From positions 1-15,864 of the forward strand of contig CAXHCA010000153.1 in assembly GCA_964015035.1 (NCBI GenBank): 15,864 nucleotides of DNA. Reading direction: 5' to 3'. The translations under genes and the position numbers were made by a program. The stretch comes from BQJU01 sp964015035. GTDB lineage: Bacteria > Bacteroidota > Bacteroidia > Chitinophagales > Saprospiraceae. Each line of letters opens with the position of its first letter. Position 1 is the stretch's first letter. Shown piece by piece: positions 6,071-13,221 of the stretch. Under the pieces are notes generated by a model. The model made no database searches. It worked only from the letters and a program-made list of their open reading frames with translations, and was not told the origin of the DNA.

Positions 6071-7510
6071 TTATCGGGGCAAGGTTACCAATATTTGCTC
6101 AATGCGCCGGTTGGTTACTTTAACGATTTTGAATTTGAAATCATTGTATCCAATCTCTTCGCCTTCCTTGGGCAGGCGGCCCAACATTTCGAGGATCATA
6201 CCGGCCAAAGAATCAGATTCACCTTTGACCTCATCAAAGGTAGTGGTATCCAGGCCCACCTGACGGCAAACATCATTGAGCAGGGTTTTGCCGTCAAAAA
6301 TATAATTGTAGTCGTCAATTTTTTGGAAATCTACTTCAAAGTCATCATCAAATTCGTCCTTGATATCGCCAATAATTTCCTCCATGATGTCTTCCAAGGT
6401 CACCAATCCAGAAGTACCGCCGTATTCATCCACTACGATGGCCATGTGCAGGTGTTGGCGCTGGAATTCCCTTAAGAGGTCATCAATTTTTTTGGCTTCA
6501 GGTACAAAGAGCACATTGGTACGAATCAGACTTTGCCATTCGAAATCGGCATCGCGCTGAAGGTGACTGAGCAAGTCTTTGACGTAAAGAATGCCGGTAA
6601 TATTGTCAAAATCGGTTTCATAGACCGGAATACGCGAAAATCCGGAATCTTTCACCACTTTCAACAATTCGTGATAATCACTTCGGAAATCAATGGCAAT
6701 CACATCTACCCTGGAACGCATAATCTGGGTTACTGATACATCGCCAAATTTGACGATACTTTTCAGAATGTCAATTTCATGTTCATTCCCCTGGTCGTTG
6801 GTTACGGTAAGATCAATGGCATCGTCAATATCTTCGCGACTGGTAATGAGTACACCTGAGCGGGTTTTGGCCAGCCTTTTTTCAATCAACTTGGTCCAAT
6901 TCACCAGGATCATACTTAATGGGGAAAAAAACTGCATTAAAAAGGTCAACGGACCGGAAGTCATTTTTGCCAAACCAATGCTATTGAGCCGGGCATAAAC
7001 CTTTGGCGCCACCTCTCCAAATAAAACCAATAGAAAAGTAACCCCCACCACATTGATAGCAATCCCGATATTTTGTGCGGTGCTTTGCACTTCCAGCCAT
7101 TGCCCAAAGTAGGGCAGGTTGACCAATTGCTGCGCCCAGCTATTGTACAAATCTGCCGGCAGAATCTGATTGAGCACATAATCAGAAACCAGTACAATGG
7201 CGATATTTATAAAATTATTGGCAATCAAAATAGTAGCCAGCAGCTTGCGCGGCCAATCTTTCAGCATCAAAATGCGCTTACTGGCATTGCTATTTTCCTG
7301 ATCTAATTTCTCAAAGTCGTTGTGGGTCAAAGAAAAGAAAGCGACCTCCGATCCAGAGATCAACGCCGAGCAAAAGAGCAGTAGAATAATAGCAATAGTA
7401 CCTAAAATAACCCCCGAAGGAGGTAGGGTAAAAAGTAGTATTGATGAGTATAATCCGTCAAGCAGACTATCAAGTTCCGTTTCCAAGGAGTCCAGGATTA
7501 AATAGATCAA
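6071..7510 (-). CDS. gldE: Gliding motility-associated protein GldE (CNNM/CBS/CorC-type membrane protein)
   Basis: The 479-residue protein has an N-terminal CNNM (DUF21) membrane domain with about four hydrophobic segments (30-215), a CBS-domain pair (about 255-380, including DSGFSRIPVYETDFDNITG and DEYGGTSGLVTLEDIMEEI) and a C-terminal CorC/HlyC domain (about 395-479). Relatives are Mg2+/Co2+ export proteins of the HlyC/CorC family. In Flavobacterium, GldE is paired with GldD and supports gliding, by an unknown mechanism. The start is a TTG at 7510; no in-frame ATG occurs near the N-terminus, and a later start would remove the first membrane segment. A terminator-like hairpin ends only 6 nt before this TTG, so read-through from ssb may be regulated. 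Confidence 0.92.
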   Translation of the reverse strand: MIYLILDSLETELDSLLDGLYSSILLFTLPPSGVILGTIAIILLLFCSALISGSEVAFFSLTHNDFEKLDQENSNASKRILMLKDWPRKLLATILIANNFINIAIVLVSDYVLNQILPADLYNSWAQQLVNLPYFGQWLEVQSTAQNIGIAINVVGVTFLLVLFGEVAPKVYARLNSIGLAKMTSGPLTFLMQFFSPLSMILVNWTKLIEKRLAKTRSGVLITSREDIDDAIDLTVTNDQGNEHEIDILKSIVKFGDVSVTQIMRSRVDVIAIDFRSDYHELLKVVKDSGFSRIPVYETDFDNITGILYVKDLLSHLQRDADFEWQSLIRTNVLFVPEAKKIDDLLREFQRQHLHMAIVVDEYGGTSGLVTLEDIMEEIIGDIKDEFDDDFEVDFQKIDDYNYIFDGKTLLNDVCRQVGLDTTTFDEVKGESDSLAGMILEMLGRLPKEGEEIGYNDFKFKIVKVTNRRIEQILVTLPR

Positions 7511-7516
7511 TAGCGC

Positions 7517-7542
7517 AAAAACCCGGAAGTAATACCTCCGGG
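7517..7542 (-). terminator. Rho-independent terminator or attenuator between ssb and gldE
   Basis: On the minus strand CCCGGAGG (7542-7535) pairs with CTTCCGGG (7529-7522) around a 5-nt loop and is followed by five T (7521-7517). It is strong enough to end the ssb transcript yet stands inside the apparent mutY-ssb-gldE-gldD operon, directly before the gldE start. Confidence 0.75.
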
Positions 7543-7563
7543 CCTTTACTGATATTTATTTTT

Positions 7564-8043
7564 TTAAAAAGGTAAATCATCATCTGCTGCCTCTGGAAGT
7601 TGTTCTCCATTCGGTGCCGGTGCCGGTGCTTCCGGTTTATTCTCCGGAGGTACATTAGAATAGGACTTTTCGTCATCAGGTGAAGGGAAGTAACTACTAT
7701 TGCCTCCAGAGTCACCATCTTTCCGGCTCAATAATCGAAAATAATTGGCCACCACCTCTGTGGTCCGGCGGTTATTGCCATCCTGGTCTTGCCAACTGCG
7801 GTGGGTTAATTTTCCTTCAAGATATATTTGTGCTCCCTTAAACAGTTGTGCTTCTGCTCTTTCTGCTAGATTTCTCCACAATACGACATCGTGCCACTCT
7901 GTTTGTTGCTGCCACTCTCCGCTTTTGTCTTTATAGTTCTCATTAGTAGCAACCGAGAACTTGGCTACAACGGCCCCGTTTTCCAAACGCCGCACTTCTG
8001 GGTCTTTTCCCAGGTTGCCTATCAAAATAACACGGTTAACCAT
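7564..8043 (-). CDS. ssb: Single-stranded DNA-binding protein
   Basis: The 159-residue protein is a bacterial SSB. The N-terminal OB fold (1-110) opens with MVNRVILIGNLGKDPEVR and includes FSVATNENY, TEWHDVVLWRNLAERAE and GAQIYLEGKLTHRSW, all standard for the family. A low-complexity Pro/Ala/Asn-rich linker follows. The acidic tip DDDLPF (154-159) recruits partner proteins in replication and repair. Length is normal. It lies 25 nt after mutY, suggesting co-transcription, and is followed by a terminator hairpin. Cells often have more than one ssb gene; whether this is the main copy cannot be told from this window. Confidence 0.97.
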   Translation of the reverse strand: MVNRVILIGNLGKDPEVRRLENGAVVAKFSVATNENYKDKSGEWQQQTEWHDVVLWRNLAERAEAQLFKGAQIYLEGKLTHRSWQDQDGNNRRTTEVVANYFRLLSRKDGDSGGNSSYFPSPDDEKSYSNVPPENKPEAPAPAPNGEQLPEAADDDLPF

Positions 8044-8068
8044 TTACTTTCCTTTTTATGGGTTTGAT

Positions 8069-9166
8069 TCAAAGTAATTTTAAATATAACGAATTATCCC
8101 GTAAATACAAATCTATAATTTTCGGTAAGGCAAATTTACGTAAGTTTTTTCTTTCGACCAGAAGATGTGAATCATTCATTTTAGGAAGGGCCTGAATGGT
8201 AATTTCCAGGAAACTGCCAATAATCTTTTGATGGGTCAATTGTTGCCGAAAAGGCGGTGAAATTGAGTTCACCTGTGCGGGGGTATGTCCTATTAATTCC
8301 TGCCAAAGTGGGTTTTTCGACAGTTCGGGTTCTTTATTCTTCAGCCTATCGAGTTCAATGAGTGGAAATTCGTACAGATTGCGCCAGATATCGGATGCAC
8401 TGCGCTTTTGCAACACCACCTGATCCTTATAATTGATAATCAGATAATGAAAATAGCGGGTCTTTTTGGCTATCTTTTTGGCTTTGACCGGCAAATTCGA
8501 AACCCGATCGGTTTGCCAAGCCTGACACTCCCGCTGAAAGGGACATTTGCCGCAATTGGGATTGCGTGGCAGACAGTGCGTAGCCCCAAAATCCATCATC
8601 GCCTGGTTGTATACCCCCGCTTGTAGCGGATCTAATAAGGCTTGCGCCAAATGGGTAAATTCCTTTTTACCTTCCGTAGTGTCAATGGGGGTATCGATGC
8701 CAAAAATACGGGACAACACCCGAAATACATTGCCATCCACTACCGCAAAGGGCAGATCATAGGCAAACGAGGCAATGGCGGCTGCCGTGTAGGGGCCAAC
8801 ACCTTTCAAGGCTAAAATACCTTCGTATGTATGCGGAAAACGCCCCTTGAGATCTTTCGCGATGTATTGCGCAGCAACATGCAGATTGCGGGCACGCGAA
8901 TAATAACCAAGCCCTTCCCATAGTTTCATCACCTCATCTTCCGAAGCAAGGGCCAAATCTTCTACCTTGGGATACTTTTTGCGAAAGCGCTCATAATAGG
9001 CCCAGCCTTGCTCTACCCGCGTCTGCTGCAAAATGATCTCCGAAAGCCAAATGAAATAGGGGTTTTTCTCGCCCTTCCAGGGTAAGGGGCGCGGATGGTC
9101 TTGTGACCATTGCAACAATTTTTTGCGAAAGCTTTTAGCCGTATCGTCAGAAATTGATGGATTCAA
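8069..9166 (-). CDS. mutY: A/G-specific adenine DNA glycosylase MutY
   Basis: The 365-residue enzyme removes adenine mispaired with 8-oxoguanine. The HhH-GPD domain has the catalytic Glu43 in SEIILQQTRV, the helix-hairpin-helix LKGVGPYTAAAIASFA (120-135) and the catalytic Asp144 in VVDGNVFRVLSR. Four cysteines (C198, C205, C208, C214; C-x6-C-x2-C-x5-C) bind the [4Fe-4S] cluster. The C-terminal third is a NUDIX-like domain that reads 8-oxoG. The start is a TTG at 9166; no in-frame ATG exists nearby, and a promoter about 15-20 nt upstream agrees with this start. It heads the mutY-ssb-gldE-gldD run. Confidence 0.96.
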   Translation of the reverse strand: MNPSISDDTAKSFRKKLLQWSQDHPRPLPWKGEKNPYFIWLSEIILQQTRVEQGWAYYERFRKKYPKVEDLALASEDEVMKLWEGLGYYSRARNLHVAAQYIAKDLKGRFPHTYEGILALKGVGPYTAAAIASFAYDLPFAVVDGNVFRVLSRIFGIDTPIDTTEGKKEFTHLAQALLDPLQAGVYNQAMMDFGATHCLPRNPNCGKCPFQRECQAWQTDRVSNLPVKAKKIAKKTRYFHYLIINYKDQVVLQKRSASDIWRNLYEFPLIELDRLKNKEPELSKNPLWQELIGHTPAQVNSISPPFRQQLTHQKIIGSFLEITIQALPKMNDSHLLVERKNLRKFALPKIIDLYLRDNSLYLKLL

Positions 9167-9186
9167 TGCAGAGATGGTTTATCTGC

Positions 9187-9216
9187 CAAAAGTAGGGCTT
9201 TGGCGACAAGAATCAA
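9187..9216 (-). promoter_or_regulatory. Bacteroidota-type promoter of mutY
   Basis: On the minus strand TTG (9216-9214), 19 nt, then TACTTTTG (9194-9187) matches the consensus well. Transcription would start near 9180, giving a leader of about 14 nt before the TTG start codon. The -33 element overlaps the T-run of the sigma-gene terminator. Confidence 0.65.
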
Positions 9217-9247
9217 AAAAGCGGTCAGCAAATAGCTTGCTGACCGC
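9215..9247 (-). terminator. Rho-independent terminator of the ECF sigma gene
   Basis: GCGGTCAGCAA (9221-9231) and TTGCTGACCGC (9237-9247) form a perfect 11-bp stem with a 5-nt loop. On the minus strand six T follow (9220-9215). It ends the sigma-factor transcript and shields mutY. Confidence 0.9.
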
Positions 9248-9273
9248 CCTTCATATTCATAGCTTATATTTTT

Positions 9274-9816
9274 CTAGTTCTTATCGGCTGCTTCAACGCG
9301 CAGATCCTTCTTGCCATAATAACTACCAATTAAGGCTTTCAATTCCTTGCGGGCAAAGAAAATGCGGCTCTTTACAGTTCCCAATGGCAATACCAAATGA
9401 TCGGCAATTTCCTGATATTTAAATCCTTGATAATGCATCAGGAAGGGGATGCGAATACCATCTTCCAGGCTCTCAATCATTCGTGTCAATTCTTTCATCA
9501 TAATCTTAGACTCGGCACCATTAGAAATCTCCACCTTGCCGGAATTGATATAATAAAGATTATCCGTAGAATCGATGATCGTTTTCGACTTTACCTTCTT
9601 GCGATAATTGTTAATGAAAATATTTTTCATGATGGTGAAGGTCCAAGCCTTAAAATTAGTGCCCGGGCGAAATTTATCGCGGTTATTTATAGCTCGATAT
9701 GCCGTTTCCTGAAAAAGATCTTTTGCATCCTCCACGTTTTTAGTCAGGTTATACGCAAAAGCGTTGAGTAACGAAGACATTTGTTCAAAGCGGCTGTAGA
9801 ATTCTAATTGAGACAT
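9274..9816 (-). CDS. ECF-family RNA polymerase sigma factor
   Basis: The 180-residue protein is a sigma-70 factor with only regions 2 and 4. Region 2 (about residues 28-75) includes DAKDLFQETAYRAINN and FKAWTFTIMKNIFINNYRK, the core-binding and -10 recognition helices. Region 4 (about 127-160) includes YQEIADHLVLPLGTVKSRI, the -35-binding helix-turn-helix. The ATG at 9816 is chosen over an upstream TTG (9822). It stands alone between its own promoter and a strong terminator, with no anti-sigma factor beside it. Bacteroidota have many such factors; its regulon and signal cannot be inferred here. Confidence 0.93.
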   Translation of the reverse strand: MSQLEFYSRFEQMSSLLNAFAYNLTKNVEDAKDLFQETAYRAINNRDKFRPGTNFKAWTFTIMKNIFINNYRKKVKSKTIIDSTDNLYYINSGKVEISNGAESKIMMKELTRMIESLEDGIRIPFLMHYQGFKYQEIADHLVLPLGTVKSRIFFARKELKALIGSYYGKKDLRVEAADKN

Positions 9817-9822
9817 GACCAA

Positions 9823-10167
9823 TTTTTTTTACGGTTGGGAGATCTTTTAACTATTATTTTTTTGTTAAACCAAAGATAAACAAAAGCTAAACAAAAAACA
9901 ACTTATTTTCTTCATAAAAAATAAAGAGCCTTAAAAATAGATGTATAAACATAAATTAAACATCTGATTATCAGATATAAAAACAAAAAAAGACAAAAAT
10001 AATACTTTTTTGTACTTTCAGTAAAAAATGAAAATTTTGTGTTTTTGTTGAACATTTAAGCCAAAGTGAGCTTGTTCCGTTAAACAAATTGCTTAAAAAC
10101 GGACCTGCATTTCCCAAAAACAATTTCATTTACCGCTAATTGTTTCGTTTTGGAGAAGCCTTGTTGT
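9823..10167. other. 345-nt AT-rich spacer with a 15-nt palindrome
   Basis: No gene is visible. The spacer is far richer in A/T than its surroundings, with many A and T runs. It holds the sigma-gene promoter and a perfect palindrome, ATCTGA-TTA-TCAGAT (9962-9976), about 60 nt upstream of the -33 element, which could be an operator. A weak hairpin TCCGTT/AACGGA (10076-10103) has no T-run. Confidence 0.5.
9871..9901 (-). promoter_or_regulatory. Bacteroidota-type promoter of the ECF sigma gene
   Basis: On the minus strand TTG (9901-9899), 20 nt, then TATCTTTG (9878-9871) matches the primary-sigma consensus. The start would fall near 9865, leaving a leader of about 48 nt to the ATG at 9816. Confidence 0.65.
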
Positions 10168-11256
10168 TTACTTTTGTGCGTTCAGCACCAAATAAATCGC
10201 TATAAAAGAAAAGATGATATTGGGCAACCAGATACCTATCAACGGAGGTAAAAGCTGTCCGGTGGCAAAGACAATGGCAAAGCGGGAAAGAAAGATAAAA
10301 ACAGCCCCGATGGCTACCCCAATGGCCAGGTGTAGACCGATCCCCCCTCGGACCTTGCGGGCGGCAATAGCGACGCCAATAATTGTGAGTATAAATATAG
10401 TAAACGGCTCGGCCGTTCGTCGGTATAGCTCAATCTCGTATTTTTCAGTATTGCCCATTCCACGATCCTTGCGCTCTCGAATAAATTCACTCAACTGGGA
10501 GGAAGTCATCATCGATTGTTGTTCGGTGTAATCGACAAAGTCTCCAGGTCTTAGATTTACGGTGGTGTCCATTTGCTGTCCACGCCCTACCACCAAGCTT
10601 TCTTTCAGTCCATCAAAGGTCCGAATTTCATAGCTTCGCAAGCGCCAGCGATCAGGAGGCCCCAGCCATTCCGCAGTAGCGGCCTTCAACAGATAAACCA
10701 ATTCATTGCTATCATAACGTTCCATGCGGAAATTGCGAGCGGTACTGTCTCGCTTTCGGTAAGAATTAACGTAAACCTTGGTATCCGGTCCTACAAACAT
10801 GTGCACATCGCGGGTTTTGCCTTTGTCATTATCTCGGGAAATGTAGGTGTGCTCCAAATCTAACCGCTTTTTATTCCCTTGCGGAATAAAATAGTGGTTG
10901 CCAATCAAATGCAACCCGGCAATAAAAAAAGCAGAAACCAGATAGGGCCGCATAAACCGCCGAAAACTTACGCCCGCATTAAAGATGGAAATGATCTCAG
11001 AGTTGTACGCCATCCGAGAAGTAAAAAAGACGACCGCAATCAACGTAAACAATGGCCACAGCAAGCCGGCGATGAAGATGATAAAATTGGGGTAGTAGTC
11101 TACCAGGATTTCATATTTCGTGATTGGTTCTTCGATAAACTTCTCCACCTTTTCACTAAAATCGATGATCACCGAAATCATCGAGAAGATGAGCACCGTA
11201 AAAAAGAAGGTGGTCAGGAATTTTCGAATAATGTACCAATCTAGTTTCTTCAGCAT
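10168..11256 (-). CDS. LptF/LptG-family permease (lipopolysaccharide export)
   Basis: This 362-residue YjgP/YjgQ-family protein is the inner-membrane permease of the Lpt machine that lifts lipopolysaccharide to the outer membrane with LptB, LptC and LptA. Hydrophobic segments lie at the N-terminus (about 14-36, 58-84, 97-120) and C-terminus (about 265-362), with a beta-rich periplasmic domain between, the standard layout. The opening LKKLDWYIIRKFLTTF is typical of the family. The ATG at 11256 is preferred over a TTG at 11268. It follows tgt by 74 nt on the same strand; tgt next to an LptF/G gene is a common Bacteroidota arrangement. Sequence alone does not separate LptG from LptF. Confidence 0.93.
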   Translation of the reverse strand: MLKKLDWYIIRKFLTTFFFTVLIFSMISVIIDFSEKVEKFIEEPITKYEILVDYYPNFIIFIAGLLWPLFTLIAVVFFTSRMAYNSEIISIFNAGVSFRRFMRPYLVSAFFIAGLHLIGNHYFIPQGNKKRLDLEHTYISRDNDKGKTRDVHMFVGPDTKVYVNSYRKRDSTARNFRMERYDSNELVYLLKAATAEWLGPPDRWRLRSYEIRTFDGLKESLVVGRGQQMDTTVNLRPGDFVDYTEQQSMMTSSQLSEFIRERKDRGMGNTEKYEIELYRRTAEPFTIFILTIIGVAIAARKVRGGIGLHLAIGVAIGAVFIFLSRFAIVFATGQLLPPLIGIWLPNIIFSFIAIYLVLNAQK

Positions 11257-11330
11257 GCCGCTTATCAACTTTATTGTTTTAAACGCTTTAACACCCTAAA
11301 AGTAAAGGCTTTCCAGCGTCTTTAACAAAA

Positions 11331-12461
11331 CTACAACCTTCTTTGCAATTGATTCACCATTTGTGCTTTCCAACTGCTAAAATCTCCTGCCTGAATATGC
11401 TTCCGCGCTTCACCCACCAGCCACAGGAAAAAACTCAAATTGTGCAGAGAAGCAATCTGCGCCCCCAATAATTCCTTGGTGTGTACCAAGTGCCGCAAAT
11501 AGGCTTTGCTATGGTTACGACTGGTAGGGCAGGGGCCATTTTCATCAATAGCACTATGATCGTTTTTCCACTTTTCGTTTTTAATATTAATGATACCTTC
11601 CGCTGTGTAAAGCAATCCGTGCCGGGCATTCCGAGTGGGCAATACGCAGTCAAACATATCTATGCCCACCGCAATACACTCCAATATATTGACGGGCGTC
11701 CCAACGCCCATCAGATAACGCGGCTTGTCTTTTGGCAAAATATCGCAAACCATCTCCGATACCCGATACATTTCCTCTGCCGGTTCGCCCACTGATAATC
11801 CGCCAATGGCATTGCCCTCCCGCCCAAAAGAGGCAATCGTTTCAGCAGAAGCCCGGCGCAAATCATCGTAGGTACTGCCTTGCACAATCGGAAACAAGGT
11901 TTGGCTATAACCGTATTTACCTTCCGATTGGTCAAAATGGTCGCAACAACGCTTGAGCCAACGGTGGGTCAGTTCCATCGATTTTTTTGCGTAAGCATAA
12001 TCACAAGGGTAGGGTGGGCACTCGTCAAAAGCCATAATAATGTCCCCCCCAATGGACCGCTGAATATCAATGGCTCGCTCAGGCGACAAAAAATGTTTGG
12101 AGCCGTCAATGTGGGAGGCAAAAGTTACTCCTTCTTCCGTAATCTTGCGGCGATGGCTCAACGAATACACCTGATATCCGCCACTGTCGGTCAGAATGGG
12201 TTTCTTCCAGCCATTAAAGGCATGTAACCCGCCGGCTGCTTCCAATATCTCAACCCCGGGTCGTAAATAGAGATGATAGGTATTGCCCAAAATGATCTGA
12301 GCCTTGACTACTTCGTCTAGCTCATGCTGGTGTACCGCCTTCACGGTACCCACGGTACCCACGGGCATAAAAATGGGTGTCTCAATCGGACCGTGATCCG
12401 TTTCTATCAGCCCGGTACGTGCCTTGCTGTTTGGGTCGGTATGTTGTAACGTAAATTTCAT
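11331..12461 (-). CDS. tgt: Queuine tRNA-ribosyltransferase (tRNA-guanine transglycosylase)
   Basis: This 376-residue enzyme swaps guanine 34 of tRNAs with GUN anticodons for the queuosine precursor preQ1. The TIM-barrel active site is intact: TDSGGYQVYSL with catalytic Asp92, FDECPPYP, the IVQGSTYDDLR loop, GGLSVGEP and FDCVLPTRNARHG with nucleophile Asp271. The second ATG, at 12461 (MKFTLQHTDP), matches the family N-terminus and is preferred over the ATG at 12479. The zinc site is degraded: the usual CxCxxC...H reads G309-P-C311-P-T-S314...H340, keeping one of three cysteines plus the histidine. I recall other Bacteroidota Tgt proteins also lacking these cysteines, so the enzyme is probably still active. 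It precedes lptG. Confidence 0.95.
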   Translation of the reverse strand: MKFTLQHTDPNSKARTGLIETDHGPIETPIFMPVGTVGTVKAVHQHELDEVVKAQIILGNTYHLYLRPGVEILEAAGGLHAFNGWKKPILTDSGGYQVYSLSHRRKITEEGVTFASHIDGSKHFLSPERAIDIQRSIGGDIIMAFDECPPYPCDYAYAKKSMELTHRWLKRCCDHFDQSEGKYGYSQTLFPIVQGSTYDDLRRASAETIASFGREGNAIGGLSVGEPAEEMYRVSEMVCDILPKDKPRYLMGVGTPVNILECIAVGIDMFDCVLPTRNARHGLLYTAEGIINIKNEKWKNDHSAIDENGPCPTSRNHSKAYLRHLVHTKELLGAQIASLHNLSFFLWLVGEARKHIQAGDFSSWKAQMVNQLQRRL

Positions 12462-12474
12462 TTGGCCACAAAAA

Positions 12475-12482
12475 TACATTTG
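12475..12482 (+). promoter_or_regulatory. Candidate -7 element in the divergent tgt/lysE spacer
   Basis: TACATTTG fits TAnnTTTG and would start transcription about 65 nt before the LysE-family ATG at 12554. No TTG stands at the right distance upstream, so support is weak. The overlapping complementary strand also reads TATTTTTG. Confidence 0.25.
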
Positions 12483-12553
12483 TATGAGGAATCTTGTATA
12501 AATTAGGCGATATTCCTTCTTCAGTGCTCAATGCACAGAACCACTTTATTGAA

Positions 12554-13186
12554 ATGTTAGACCTAATTTTTGACGGATTAAAGGTAGGATTGATTCTTTG
12601 TTTCCTGTTGGGGCCTATTTTTTTTGCACTGATTCAAGCCGGAGCAGAATACGGCTTCCGGGCTGGAGTAATGGTTGGGTTGGGCATTTGGATCAGTGAT
12701 CTACTATTCATTTCCAGTGTTTATTTTGGGGTTTCTTACGTCAATCGGTTGGTTGCCTGGGAGCATTTTGCCATCACCCTCGGTATTGCAGGGAGCATTA
12801 TTTTGGCGGCCTTTGGCCTGGGCAGCCTGCTGTCTAAACCAGCAGTACCCAACGAGGATCAAGTATTGCCTAAACAAAAAAACTGGCTTTCCTTCTGGAT
12901 TAAAGGGTTCCTGATCAATACGATTAATCCCTTCACGGTTTTCTTTTGGATTGGCATCATGACCACTGTAGTGATGGAGCGAGAATTTACAAATGTACAG
13001 GCATCCTGGTATTTTGGCGGGATTTTCGGGACCATTATTTTAACAGATAGTTTAAAAGTGGCTTTCGCCAAATACCTCCGTAGCCACCTAAAATTTAAGC
13101 ATTTGTTATGGCTAAGGCGAATTTCTGGACTCGCATTGATTATCTTTGGTATCGGGCTATTGGTCCGCGTCCTCTGGTTTTCCTGA
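12554..13186 (+). CDS. LysE-family amino-acid/metabolite exporter
   Basis: The 210-residue inner-membrane protein has six hydrophobic stretches and LysE/RhtB-family landmarks: an N-terminal GLKVGLILCFLLGPIFFALI (the family's conserved Gly-Pro segment), a charged central loop around PNEDQVLPKQKNW, then GFLINTINPFTVFFWIGIM, whose NTINPxxxxFW pattern is the family signature. The ATG at 12554 gives the usual N-terminus; the longer frame from a TTG at 12494 adds 20 residues that do not fit. Such proteins export basic or neutral amino acids or other small metabolites by proton exchange. The substrate is unknown. It ends 35 nt before the ester hydrolase gene, so they may be co-transcribed. Confidence 0.88.
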   Translation: MLDLIFDGLKVGLILCFLLGPIFFALIQAGAEYGFRAGVMVGLGIWISDLLFISSVYFGVSYVNRLVAWEHFAITLGIAGSIILAAFGLGSLLSKPAVPNEDQVLPKQKNWLSFWIKGFLINTINPFTVFFWIGIMTTVVMEREFTNVQASWYFGGIFGTIILTDSLKVAFAKYLRSHLKFKHLLWLRRISGLALIIFGIGLLVRVLWFS

Positions 13187-13221
13187 TGAAAGAGCACTAA
13201 CCAATCACAAAACAGCACAGT

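Noticed and set aside
9962..9976. Palindrome considered as part of a CRISPR or repeat array
   Set aside because: It occurs once only, with no regularly spaced copies.
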